A stretch of DNA of 64,000 nucleotides from Ochotona curzoniae. Taxonomy: Eukaryota > Chordata > Mammalia > Lagomorpha > Ochotonidae. The notes under the pieces were generated by a model. The model was not told where the DNA came from and searched no databases. It saw only the letters and a list, made by a program, of their open reading frames with translations. This document shows positions 35,171 to 45,525 of this stretch, in pieces (positions within the stretch are counted from its first letter, which is position 1; each line of letters starts with the position of its first letter). The DNA lies in NCBI RefSeq assembly GCF_017591425.1, contig NW_024467106.1:24976501-25040500 (forward strand), in the 5' to 3' direction. The translations under genes and the position numbers were made by a program.

Positions 35171-36622
35171 TTTTTTTATTTTTATTTTTTTTTATGTTTT
35201 TTTTTATTGTTGCTTACATTGTATTATGTAGTACAGTTTTATAGGCGCTGGAGATTTCCCCCACTCCTCCCATAGCCCTCCCCCCATGGTGGATTCCTCC
35301 ACCTTGTTGCATAACCATAGTTCAAGTTCAGTTGAGATTCATTGCTTGCAAACACATGCCTAGCATAAAGTTCAGCGTCTTATTGTCCAGATAAGTTCAG
35401 TGGCCTCTTGGGGAGACTTTCTATGGTCTGAAGATAGGTCTAACAGAGTAAAGATCCGGTCAGTTAAAAGCCCCAACAAGGCCTCAGTATCAATATACAA
35501 CATTATGGAATTAATTGACATAGTATTGGGTAAACAATATGTTAAAAATAATGCAAGTTCCCTTCTTCGAAACATCTGGGTTGAGACAGTATCAATGACA
35601 GGTTCAAAAAATAACAAACAACCAAACAAAAAATTACAGGTTAAATCAAGGCAAACATGTGGTATCTAATCTTTTGGGATTCGCTCATTTCCCTTAGCAT
35701 TATAGTTTCCAGTTGTGCCCATTTAGCCACAAAGAACTGCATTTTGTTTTTTTTAATAGCTGAGTAGTATTCCATGGAGTAGATGAACCAAAGCTTTCTT
35801 ATCCAATCTTCTGCTGATGGGCATTTTGGTTGCTTCCATGTTTTTGCAATTACTGATTGTGCTGCAATGAACATAGGGATGCATGTTGGTTTGTCGTAAA
35901 ACAGGTGTTTTGGATATATTCCTAGGAGTGCTATTGCTGGGTCATATGGTATGCTGATTTTGAGTTGTTTCAGTGTTCTCCAGACTGATTTCCATAAAGG
36001 CTGTACCAATTTGCAGCTCCACCAGCAGTGGAGTAGGGTTCCCTTTTCCCCGCATCCTCGCCAGCAAGCGTCGTTGGTGTTCTTGTTTATGTGGGCCAAT
36101 CTTGCTGGTGTTAGGTGGTACCTCATCGATGTTTTAATTTGGATTTCCCTTATTGCTAGGGAGCTGGAACATTTTTTCATATGTTTGTTTGCCATTTGGA
36201 CTTGTTCCTTTGTGAAATGTTTGCCCATTTCCCGTGCCCATTTCTTGAGTGGCTTGTTTGTTTTGGTTTTTTGGTTGTTTTGAAGTTCTTTGTATATCCT
36301 GGAAATTAGCCCCCTATCGCCTATATCATGTGCAAAGATCTTCTCCCACTCTGTGGGTTGCTTTTTTACTTTGTTGATTGTTTCCCTTGCTGTACAGAAG
36401 CTTCTTAGATTGATGAGGTCCCATTTGTTTATTCTGTTCTCAACTGCTATTGCTTTTGGTGTCCTTCTTAGAAAGTCGGAACCTACTCCTAGGTCTTGCA
36501 GGGTATTTCCTACATTTTCCTGCAAGAGTTTGAAGGTTTCTGGATGTAGGTTTAGGTCTTTTATCCATGTAGATTGGATCTTGGTGTATGGTGATAGATG
36601 TGGGTCTATCTTTTTGTTTCTA
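35171..36622 (-). mobile_element. young 5'-truncated L1, about 1.45 kb
   Basis: Displayed in reverse: a T-rich tail at 35171-35215, the 3' UTR, then the last third of ORF2, ending at 36622. Perfect 26-bp TSDs at 35145-35170 and 36623-36648 define the insertion exactly. It is nearly identical to 24259-25100 where they overlap, and extends about 600 bp further 5'. The perfect TSD and open frame indicate a recent event. Confidence 0.97.
35641..36621 (-). pseudogene. L1 ORF2 C-terminal fragment, 326 codons, open
   Basis: An uninterrupted frame runs from the truncation point (first complete codon at 36621) to TAA at 35641. There is no initiating ATG at its start, since the 5' part of ORF2 is missing. 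It covers the post-RT region and C-terminal domain. The cysteine motif CX3CX7HX4C is intact (CWRGC, then H and C within HCWWSC). Further on are [14 protein letters not shown] and [16 protein letters not shown]. In the family, this domain contributes to RNA binding and retrotransposition. The endonuclease and reverse-transcriptase active sites are absent, so this copy cannot move itself. Confidence 0.95.
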
Positions 36623-36648
36623 ATTTCATCTGCCTAAATTATATTTTC

Positions 36649-37197
36649 ATAAATGTTTTCTCCCTTTGTGTTATCTTCTGCATATTCAGTGATAAAGTGG
36701 TATGTTTTCCAATTTCATAAGGCTTACAGACTAATTGGCAACTTAGAAAAACAATCAAAAAGTTTTTGGCATAGAAAACAAAAGTAAATATATTTGAAGG
36801 TACATATGCAATTCTTGAATATAAATATCCAAATTTGTATCCTAGATAAAAAAGTTATAAAAAAGGTCAGAATTTATTTTATTTTTTTATCAAAATGTTC
36901 TATGGCTGGCTTTAGTTTTCTTAATTTAATAGGGCAATGTCTATCAAAAATATAACAGAATAGCTGTGTAAGTAGCATAGATATATATTAACATATTATC
37001 TTTAAAAATATGACAAAAGAGATTATTTTTTCAGGTGAAATCAATCATGTTCCAATCAGCCCTTTTATTGTTCAAGATCAGAGATTGCAAGTGAATCCTA
37101 TTTTACTTCATAGTGATAATCATAAAAATGATCCAAGAATCTTAATATTTAATTTGAGAAGAAATACATGTATGCAACAAATATATTAAAAATTCTG
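36649..37197. other. unique AT-rich sequence
   Basis: Nothing recognised between the L1 and the next SINE. Confidence 0.5.
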
Positions 37198-37508
37198 GGC
37201 ATGGACACATTGCCTATTAGTTAAAACACTGGTCGAGAGGCCCACATTCTGTTATCAAAATTTCTGGGTTGGAGTCTAGGCTTTTTTCCCAATTTGTTTC
37301 CAGCTAATGTACAGTCCGGGGGTCAGTAGGTGATGGTTCAGATAGTTGAGTTCCTGCCAAACATTGAGGAGACCTATTTTGCATTCCTGTCACCTGTATT
37401 TGGCCGAGTCCAACTCTAATTGTAGAAGACCTTTGGGGAATGGACCAGTGGATGAGCTAACTCTCATCACCTTTTCAAATAAAATATGTGAATACTTTTT
37501 AAAAAAAT
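37198..37508 (+). mobile_element. C-type SINE, old
   Basis: GGCATGGACACATTGCCTATT head, TCAAAATTTCTGGGTTGG, AGCTAATGTACAGTCCGGGG, GGAATGGACCAGTGGATGAG, and TTTTCAAATAAAATATG tail. Strongly diverged. Confidence 0.6.
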
Positions 37509-38061
37509 TCATGAATTCAGATGCATTCTTATTTAAACTTCTTATATGTACGTAGTAGTAATATTTGGCAGGTAAGATGGCATCACTGTATTTAATGACT
37601 TCTCTGTTGACCTTTCTTTCCATTATTTAGCTTGACACTTAGCAATGATTTAATGTCTTCCATCATATTGATTGCCACATACTCCATCCCTCTCTATCTT
37701 CTCAACTGCCAATTTTTGTCACAGATCATTTAGTATCAGAGGGAGAAGCTAAGGAGCACTACCATAATTAAAGAAGGCACACAATCGGCAATTCAATACT
37801 TTTGAAGTTGCAAGTTTTACAATTTATAGCATGCTTATGTAAAATAACATTAAAATAATACAAACTAATGCTTCTCATTATATTGTCTTTTAGAGTCTGT
37901 ATTATAATTACAGTGTTTTTCTCACATTTGAGTTATGTGTTAACATACACACAGCATAAGAATTGCATTTATTTGGAATTCGTAGCACAATAGTACCTAT
38001 ACTTTTAAAATATGATCTAGTGCAGTGTTTATTTTTAGATTCTGCTGCTTAGCGATTATTT
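37509..38061. other. unique AT-rich sequence
   Basis: Nothing recognised. Confidence 0.5.
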
Positions 38062-38162
38062 AGTTGTGGTCACGGGGGGAGTGAATCATCAGATGGAAGA
38101 TCTTCCTCTCTGTATATCTGACTTTGCAATAAAAATGAATGAATCTTTAAAAAAAAATTTAA
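38062..38162 (+). mobile_element. C-type SINE 3'-end fragment
   Basis: GTGAATCATCAGATGGAAGA, TATCTGACTTTGCAATAAAA and an A-rich tail: the last 100 bp of the family only, with a small deletion in the C/T block. Confidence 0.8.
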
Positions 38163-38346
38163 ATGATCCTTATACTAATTTTTATTTATTTGGTTAAGAA
38201 AAATTATTTCAGCATATTTGTATGTTTTTGCTAAATATGTACAAGACTATGTGTATATATATATACACATATGTATGTTAATTGTATAGTAAATGTAAAT
38301 GGCTGCATTTATTTCCTTTGAATTATGCTCATTGAAGAATGTCTCA

Positions 38347-38811
38347 GGACTAGGATATGGGCACTGCAAGTTCAGTTACTACTTGTGTCACCGACATCCC
38401 AATCAGTGCTGTGTTAAGTCTGGTTACTCTGCTTCCAATCCAGCTCCATAAATTGGCCTCATGCTAGGCATAGTAGCCTAATGGCTAAAGTTCTCACCTT
38501 GTACGTGCCAGGATCCCATATGGCTGTGGATTTGTCTCCTGGCAGCCCCACTTCCCATCCAGATCCCTGCTTGTGGCCTGGGAAAGCATTAGAGGATGGC
38601 CCAAAGCCTTGTGAACCTGCACCCATGCAGGTGTCCTGGAACAAGCTCCTGGCTCCTAGCTTCGGATCAGCTAGGAGCCAGCTAGCAACAGCTCCAGCTG
38701 TTGAGATCACTTGGGAAGTGAATCAGCAGCTGGAAGATCATTCTGTCTGCTACTTTTACTCTCTATATATCTGACTTTCCAATAAAAATAAAAATCTTAA
38801 AAAAAAAAAAA
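38347..38811 (+). mobile_element. composite SINE: 5' half joined to full copy, one TSD pair
   Basis: 38347-38459 is the 5' half of an older-type SINE (GACATCCCAATCAGTGCTG, TCTGCTTCCAATCCAGCTCC). 38460-38811 is a full SINE (GGCATAGTAGCCTAATGGC to the A-tail). The direct repeat AAGAATGTCTCA flanks the whole composite (38335-38346 and 38812-38823), with no TSD between the two parts. This suggests they inserted as one unit. Confidence 0.7.
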
Positions 38812-38823
38812 AAGAATGTCTCA

Positions 38824-41369
38824 TACGAGAAATTAGGTGAATTTTTTTTTTAAAAAAGGAGTGCATTTTTAAGGTACTCAAAAATGTGTTCAGTAAAAGA
38901 TTTCATGGAAACTGCAATAGCTATGTCATTCAGCATGGCAGGAATTAGTTTTCATTGCATCTTGAAAATTGACAACTGATTTCAGCTTATGTCAGGTGAG
39001 AACAAAGCCACACACAAGAAAATTGAACTAGGTTACATCTTCAGCTTACTGATGGAGTCAGAAAAACATATTCCCTTGGAATAAAGTGCTTGAAAGAATC
39101 TAAATTGAGAAAGAATATGTAATGATAAATGAAAATTGCATGGTCTCCATGGCCCATAAAATTGGATTTTATTTTATTCTAATTGGTTTTTGATTTAAAA
39201 CTTCTAGCACAAATGAAAATCTTAAAAGGAGAAAAAGCTTTAAGAGAACTATTTGATTATCTTTATTATATGAGATTTGACCTTTGTAGTTTTCCACTGA
39301 ACTATATAACCATTGTATAATTATTAGAGAATAGTATATTGAATTTCTAAGATGAATATATGGTAAGAAAACATGCAATTTACTCACTCACCTGAATCAG
39401 CTTTAAAACAATGTTTGCATAAGCTAACACAATAGCTTATGGCTGATCTGTTCATCAGAGGGCAAACATTTATTGACCATTCATCTATGTCTTTCACATT
39501 TTCAGCTCTAAACTTTCACATTTAGAGCTAACTCTGAGACATAATCGATGATATTTTAAATTGAGGATTCTTCCTGTTAACGTTTTAAAAGATGACAAAA
39601 TAGGTTTTACTAGATTCTGTAGAAAGTACAAAATGGTAAGATTTCAAAGGATTTATAATTGTGTATGACAAATGACATGAGGTTCTGGCTGAGGGGGCTA
39701 AAGGTATGACATTTCCTCAAATGTTTTGCTCAATGTCAGGTATATAAAAATTGAATTACTTCAGATAAAACAATGAAGAAGAATTGAAGGAGCGCTGGGC
39801 TATTCCCCAAGACAATGATGGACGGTAGCATGGCATTTTGCAAGAGCAAATAGTGATGCCACAGCAGAGTGAGCTCTATCTCTTCAGTATTTGAAAGCCT
39901 GTCATGAACAAGGGGAGTAATGTCTGTTTTAGATGAGTATTTCAAATATAGATTTGTGTTTAACTAAAGACAGAGTTTTGTGCTGAAGGAAGCCAAGTGT
40001 GTGTGCGACCTACAGTCATGAACATCCAAGCTCTGTACACATTAGAGTGTTGGTTCAATTATGTTGAAGAAGAATGTTTTTGAGGAAATTTGATGTTCAA
40101 CAAAGCAATGTCTGTCTGGCAGTATTGGAATTAATTTAACGTACTTAGTTTGAGCTGCTGAATTGCCCAAACACATAATATCAATTGAAGTCCATATCAA
40201 TGCATGTCCATGAATCAGCTACCACACTAGCTGTGTTGTTCAGATCAATTAATGGTACTATGACTATGTGGATTCAGATTTAGTTTATAAGGAATGTATG
40301 CTGAAATTTCTAAAGACAACATATCACGAGCAGATCAAGAATATTTTTAGAAATTAAATTATTTCTAAATTAGGTATAATTTCCTTAATCTGCTCTTAGT
40401 TAAAATTGAAGATGCTAGTTTGTAGAAAATATCACTATATTATTAGAATTGATCTATGAACCACATTGAATATGTGGAAAACGTGGCTCCAAAGCTACAA
40501 AAGGAAAAACAGCCTTAGACATGTTATGGACCACACACTCAATATAAGAGAATGGTAACATGAGTTGAGGATGTATCAGTTGAGATTTAATTCTTAGGGT
40601 TGGGGAAACAAAAACATCCAGCTGACTTTCGCTTCTTTGTAACAGAATTCGGAGTAACGTTTGCCGTCATGAGCATTTCTCTTTTAGTGACATTGATGCA
40701 TTGAGGAATACTGGAAGCCAGTAACCTTTATCTTGAAATCCTAGATTATGAGGAGTATCTGAAAAGCAAACACAATATTTTATATGAAATCAAATAAAAT
40801 CAAATATTAAATGTTCCAACAAGTACTACAAAGCAGGCAGCAAAGTAGGTCATGGAAAAGGACCTGTGTACCAGGAGCTGAACACCAGGAAAACTTTATT
40901 CATGACTCTTGACCAAATACATGTAGATAACTTTCAGAAGTTAAGTCTGAAACGTGGAATTGGCCGACATGAGAGTGTGATTTTAAGTGACTGATGTTAG
41001 TTTAATCATACAAAAAGACAATAAAGGTAATTAAATAGTGCATTATAGGTAAGCTTAGAGCAGAGAAACCCTGAAAGCAAAGGGAAATTGATGGAACAAT
41101 CACAAGGGTGTCCCAGGCATGTTAGCAGGAGGTCAAACCAGAAACGAAATAACCAAGACTAGAATCAGCATGCCAGTATGATTCTGCATTGTAAACAGCA
41201 ACTTAATCTGCTGTACCACAAAATTAGCATTGGGGAGAATCTTATTGTGCTATGATTGCTTTTAAAAATCAAAAATGTAATTTTGACTAGATTGTATTTC
41301 ATTGAAAAAACATTTTTAATGTGCTGAGTATTTGTGCAACAGTTAGGATATTTCTTGGAAAGATGCATC
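38824..41369. other. unique sequence, longest clean stretch of this half
   Basis: 2.5 kb without a recognised repeat. A short perfect inverted repeat AGCTCTAAA / TTTAGAGCT with an 8-nt loop lies at 39504-39529. No open frame over 75 codons and no signature. Confidence 0.5.
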
Positions 41370-41480
41370 CCTCATTCGAGTATGTAGATTCAGAATCTGG
41401 CTTCCTGTTAATGCGTACCCTGGGAGGCAGCAGGTAATGGCCCAGATGATTGTGTCCTTGCTGCACATAGGTCAGCTACT
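41370..41480 (+). mobile_element. C-type SINE fragment, very old
   Basis: CTTCCTGTTAATGCGTACC, TGGGAGGCAGCAGGTAATGG and CTTGCTGCACATAGGTCAGC resemble the middle of an old SINE. Ends undefined. Confidence 0.45.
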
Positions 41481-41872
41481 GGGCTAATTGTCAAAATATG
41501 CTTAGTAAGGACAAGACTGCATTCTCAGTGACTTAATATTAGGAAGTCAGAATTCACTAAAGAAAATCCAAATGAATATGACCTATGAATAGGTAAATAG
41601 AAAGTATATAATGCAGTGATATTATAATACTATGAGAATAATAACAATCAGTATATTATTCCATTTATTTCAACTTCAAATGCAAGGACAGTCCATTGAT
41701 TTTTAACCATACTAGTTGAGAGACACAAAGACCTGTTGTCAGCAATTTCTGTGTGCGGGAGAGCAGAAGTGAAAATAGAAATGTTATTAACACAAAAAAA
41801 TGGAGTATGACTCCATTAATTAGGCTGCATGGGGCATTGGACAATAAAGAATCTCCTTTATTTTACTTTAAA
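41481..41872. other. unique AT-rich sequence
   Basis: Nothing recognised. Confidence 0.5.
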
Positions 41873-42165
41873 AAAAAGATTTATTTTATATTTATTGCAA
41901 AGTCAGATATAGGAAGGAGGAGAGACAGAGGGGAAGATCTTCCATCTGATGATTCACTTCCATGTGACATTGGCAGGAGCTGCTCCAATCCAAAGCAAGG
42001 GAACCAGGAGCTCTTCCAGGTCTCCCACACAGGTGCAGGGTCTGAGGGCTTTGGGCCGTACTTGACTGCTTTCCCAAACCACAAGCAGGGAGCTGGATGG
42101 GAAGCAGGGTTGTCAGGATTAGAACCGGCTCCCATGTGGAATCCGGGCAAAGTCAAGGTGAGAAT
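41873..42165 (-). mobile_element. C-type SINE lacking the last part of its head
   Basis: AAAAGATTTATTTTATATTTA tail, GGAGGAGAGACAGAGGGGAAG, AACCACAAGCAGGGAGCTGG, and GAACCGGCTCCCATGTGGAA. The extreme 5' tRNA-like end is missing or unrecognisable. The 139-codon + frame and two - frames are shadows. Confidence 0.83.
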
Positions 42166-42791
42166 TCTATGAAATTGGAAAGCATATTTTTGGCAAAATA
42201 GAATATTAAAAAATCAACAAAACTGAAGATATTTTGCCCATATATGTTCTATGATTATTATTAAATATGATGTGGACATGGTTGCCATTTTAGTTTTTAG
42301 TAGTAACACACACTAACTGCACAGTGCGTGATGATGTCATTATTTTAGCAGAATATCATCAAACTAGGAGAATAACTCCTCCAAATTAATGAATGCCCTC
42401 ATTCATCCTATGACTCACATCACATTGGATCACTCACTTCTTTCCAATGATATTATCTCTATTTTCTTCCTCCTCAGCCTGTGCATTCACCTTGATTACT
42501 CAGCCCTGAGTCATTGCTATTTATTATCAGAGGGAAAAATTTATAGTCACTTACAGGAATCTGCTATGTTAATAATTGTAATTTAAAAATTCTGTATGTA
42601 TGACATTCTGTCATCTTGAATGGGATTAATAATTGCAAGTTGTAATTGCTATTTTTAAATCAAATTTTCGTGGTGTTTGTGTCTGCAAAGTTATTCCCCA
42701 AAATAATTTTCTAGTAACTTCTTAGCTTCTATATAGGCCATATTCATCATCCTCTTTTATGGCTAGTTGTGACAGATGTCAATGAAATATA
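42166..42791. other. unique AT-rich sequence
   Basis: Nothing recognised. Confidence 0.5.
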
Positions 42792-42797
42792 AGAATT

Positions 42798-43256
42798 TGT
42801 CCTGTCCAGCAGGACAGTCAACGGGGGTCGCAACCACCTAGGAGAGATTGGGGGACAAGAGACACGAAGAATGGACAGCAAGACCAGATGTCTGATCAAG
42901 CTGTCAATTTATTGATTTTAATTTAGGGTTTTTATATTCTTCAGTAACTAAGGCTCAGGGTGGAAAGGAGAAACTAGGATGCAAGCCATGGTCTCCAGAC
43001 CGATTGTTCTTGAGCAGCTACCATATCCACAATAGTATCCAGCATATCAACAATAGCATAGGTAATCAGTAACAAGATGTCGGCAGGTACAGCATAAATC
43101 ACATTCTGAAACAGTTGCTACAAACAATTGAAGCTAAGCATGTGATTAGTTTCATAACTTCTTTCCCAAGCATCTAGCTAACCAGGGGTTTTCTACTGGC
43201 CCACAGTTCTATATTCCAAATGGCTTCAGTGTGGCTACAGTACACGACTCCTGACA
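42798..43256 (-). mobile_element. solo LTR, class-II (ERVK-like) retrovirus
   Basis: 459 bp bounded by TG at 42798 and CA at 43256, with a 6-bp TSD (AGAATT) at 42792-42797 and 43257-43262. Six-base duplications are typical of class II endogenous retroviruses. On the - strand, AATAAA (reverse at 42908-42913) precedes a C/T-rich U5-like end with CGTGTCTCTTGTCCCCC. No internal retroviral gene flanks it, so it is a recombined solo LTR. Promoter and polyadenylation potential lie on the - strand. Confidence 0.88.
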
Positions 43257-43262
43257 AGAATT

Positions 43263-43891
43263 CTTTCATTCTCACATGGTCCTGTTTTATAAACCCTCCA
43301 TAAGATTCTTCACATTTGTTTTTCCTCACCCACTCTATATTAGTGGCTTGTGTCTTCTCAAGTACACCTTGAAAGCTTCATATTGGTATTGTATGCCTAG
43401 CCATATCATTGAAGGATTATACTGCTACATCAGTCATCGGGATCATCTTCTTAATTTTTTAAGTTTTAAGCATTTGAGATTTCTGTGCAATTCCTTTCAA
43501 TGTGTTTGTTCACTTAGGAGGTATGCATTGTTTTTATCTGCCAAATACTATTGTATTTATCCAATAGCGGATACAGTCCTTAATATACAGTAGATATGTT
43601 CATAGCACTTAGCATGCATTTACTCTCATATTCTTCTCTTTACATACAAGCAATTGAAACAGAGGATTCACATCACTTACCATAGGTGACCTAGAACATA
43701 GGTGGCAAGACCAAGCCACAGCTGTGGCAACTATGCCTGTAATTCTAGCTCTGTTGCCTCTCTTATTCTAAATACTGAATTAATCATAAATGACAACAAT
43801 AAGCAATCAAAATAAGCTGTGTAATCATAAAATAAGACTACAAATATTTAAATTATTTAAATAAATTGATAGTCTGGAATGAAATTTAATT
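43263..43891. other. unique sequence
   Basis: Nothing recognised. The 105-codon frame at 43276-43593 begins beside the LTR and has no signature. Confidence 0.5.
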
Positions 43892-43906
43892 AAAATTAAA
43901 TATGTA

Positions 43907-44239
43907 GGGCCCAGCGCAGTGGCACAGTGGTTAACTCCTCGCCTTGCACGCCCGGGATCCCATATGGGTGCTGGTTCTAATCCCGGCAGCCCCACTTCCC
44001 TTCCAGCTCCCTGCCTGTGGCCCGGGAAAGCAGTTGAGGACGGCCCAAAACTTTGGGACCCTGCACCCGCGTGGGAGACCCGGAAGAGGCTCCTGGCTTC
44101 GGATCGGCATAGTATCGGCCCGTTGCGCTCACTTGGGGAGTGAATCATCGGATGGAAGATCTTCCTCTCTGTCTCTCCTCTCTGTATATCCGCCTTTCCA
44201 ATGAAAAAAAAAATAATAATAAAAATAAATCTCTAAAAA
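43907..44239 (+). mobile_element. C-type SINE, young full-length copy
   Basis: Intact, flanked by a perfect 15-bp TSD (AAAATTAAATATGTA at 43892-43906 and 44240-44254). Inside, the tRNA-derived pol III promoter is readable: A-box-like TGGCACAGTGG at 43920-43930 and B-box GGTTCTAATCC at 43973-43983. The body carries the diagnostic CATAGTATCGGCCCGTTGCG. The frames over it on both strands are shadows. Confidence 0.96.
43920..43983 (+). promoter_or_regulatory. RNA polymerase III internal promoter (A and B boxes)
   Basis: TGGCACAGTGG and GGTTCTAATCC match the tRNA A and B box consensus in spacing and sequence within the young SINE head. Known SINE families are transcribed from such boxes; activity here is inference. 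Confidence 0.75.
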
Positions 44240-44469
44240 AAAATTAAATATGTAACGGACACTGAAAGACAATTTCTAAAATACAATAGCTGATGGATTA
44301 GATAAAATAGTTACAGCATCAAACACAAATGTCTCATTTTGATTTTTTTTTATAATATTCAGGCTTAGTATAATGAGCATACTTATTACCAGAAATAGAT
44401 ACAGAGAATAGAATACAGACAATAGATAAAGAGAATGCTAAAGCAGAAAGAAAGGGACAAAATATAACG

Positions 44470-44641
44470 CAGTTGAGGATGGGCCAAAGCCTTGGGACCT
44501 TGCTCCTGGCTCCTGGCTTCGGATTGGAGCAGCACTGGCCATTGTGGCCACTTGTGGAGTAAATCGTTGGAGAGAAGATCTTCCTCTCTGTCTCTCCTCC
44601 TCTCTGTATATCTGCCTTTCCAATAAAATAAATAAATCTTT
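44470..44641 (+). mobile_element. C-type SINE, 5'-truncated, internally deleted
   Basis: Starts at GCAGTTGAGGATGGGCCAAAG. After GGGACCTTGC it joins directly to TCCTGGCTCCTGGCTTCGG, skipping the segment equivalent to CACCCACATGGGAGACCC. It ends with TTTCCAATAAAATAAATAAATC. Confidence 0.85.
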
Positions 44642-44776
44642 TATATAGATATATTTATATGAAATTGGAAATACTTAATGCCTTATTTCTGGTAAGATAC
44701 ATAAAATTTTAAATTGGGAGAATATTAATTAGATAAAATAGTTACTATTTTACAGCTATGTGAATCCTGCATTTTT

Positions 44777-45101
44777 TTTTAAGATTTATTAATTTTTATT
44801 GGAAAGTCAGATATACAGAGAGGAGGAGAGACAGAGAGGAAGATCTTCCATCTGATAATTCACTCCCCAAGCGGCTGCAATGGCTGAAGCTGAGCCGATT
44901 CAAAACCAGGAGCCAGGAGCTCTTCCGGTCTCCCATGCAGGTGCAGGGTCCCAATTGTTTGGGCCGTCCTCGACTGCTTTCCCAGGCTACAAGCAGGGAG
45001 TTGGATGGGAAGCAGGGTCGTCAGGACTAGAATCGGCGCACATATGGGATCCTGGCACATGCAAGGCGAGGACTTTAAGCACTATGCTATCGCGCTGGGC
45101 C
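44777..45101 (-). mobile_element. C-type SINE, full length
   Basis: TTTTTATTGGAAAGTCAGATA to head GCTATCGCGCTGGGCC in reverse. Flanks TGAATCCTGCATTTTT (44761-44776) and TGAATCAAGCATTTTT (45102-45117) are a TSD with two differences, so it is moderately young. Confidence 0.92.
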
Positions 45102-45204
45102 TGAATCAAGCATTTTTCTAGGCTTTTGTACATGTGGTAAATGTGATCAAGACAGAGATGTATATTTCTCACCCATATCAACAGTATTTAAAAGAGTGTT
45201 TGTG

Positions 45205-45525
45205 TGTTACATTGTGTTGAACTATCATCTGCAGTGCCAGCATCTCCCATGGACACCAGTTCCAGTTCCAGCTGCTTTCAGTTCAAATCCTTAATGGTTT
45301 GCCCTGGGAAGGCAGTGGAGGATGACACAAGTGCATGGACCATTTTACCTGAGTGGAGGACTAGGAGAGATCTTTGGCTCCTGGCTGAAGCCTGGCCCAG
45401 TTGTGGCTGTTATGACCATTTCAGAAATGAGCCAATGAATGCAGGATATCTTCCCCACACTTCTCTGTCTCTCTCTCTCAATGCTTACCTCTGTCTTTCA
45501 AGCAAACTAATTAGTTTTTAAAAGA
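45205..45525 (+). mobile_element. C-type SINE, old
   Basis: AGTGCCAGCATCTCCCATGG, CCCTGGGAAGGCAGTGGAGG, TCCTGGCTGAAGCCTGGCC, and TCTCTGTCTCTCTCTCTCAA then CTGTCTTTCAAGCAAACTAA. Its 3' end keeps the older TCTGTCTTTCAA form rather than the TATCTGACTTTCC of younger copies. Confidence 0.75.

Noticed and set aside
39504..39529. Perfect 9-bp inverted repeat with 8-nt loop considered as a terminator or ncRNA hairpin
   Set aside because: Short hairpins of this size are expected by chance in AT-rich DNA, and there is no adjacent gene or promoter.
42798..43256. Possible provirus next to the solo LTR
   Set aside because: No second LTR, primer-binding site or gag/pol/env-like frame is found on either side; the TSD closes around one LTR.
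43920..43990. A and B box sequences suggesting a tRNA gene
   Set aside because: They belong to the tRNA-derived head of a SINE. The cloverleaf is not maintained and the element has a TSD.
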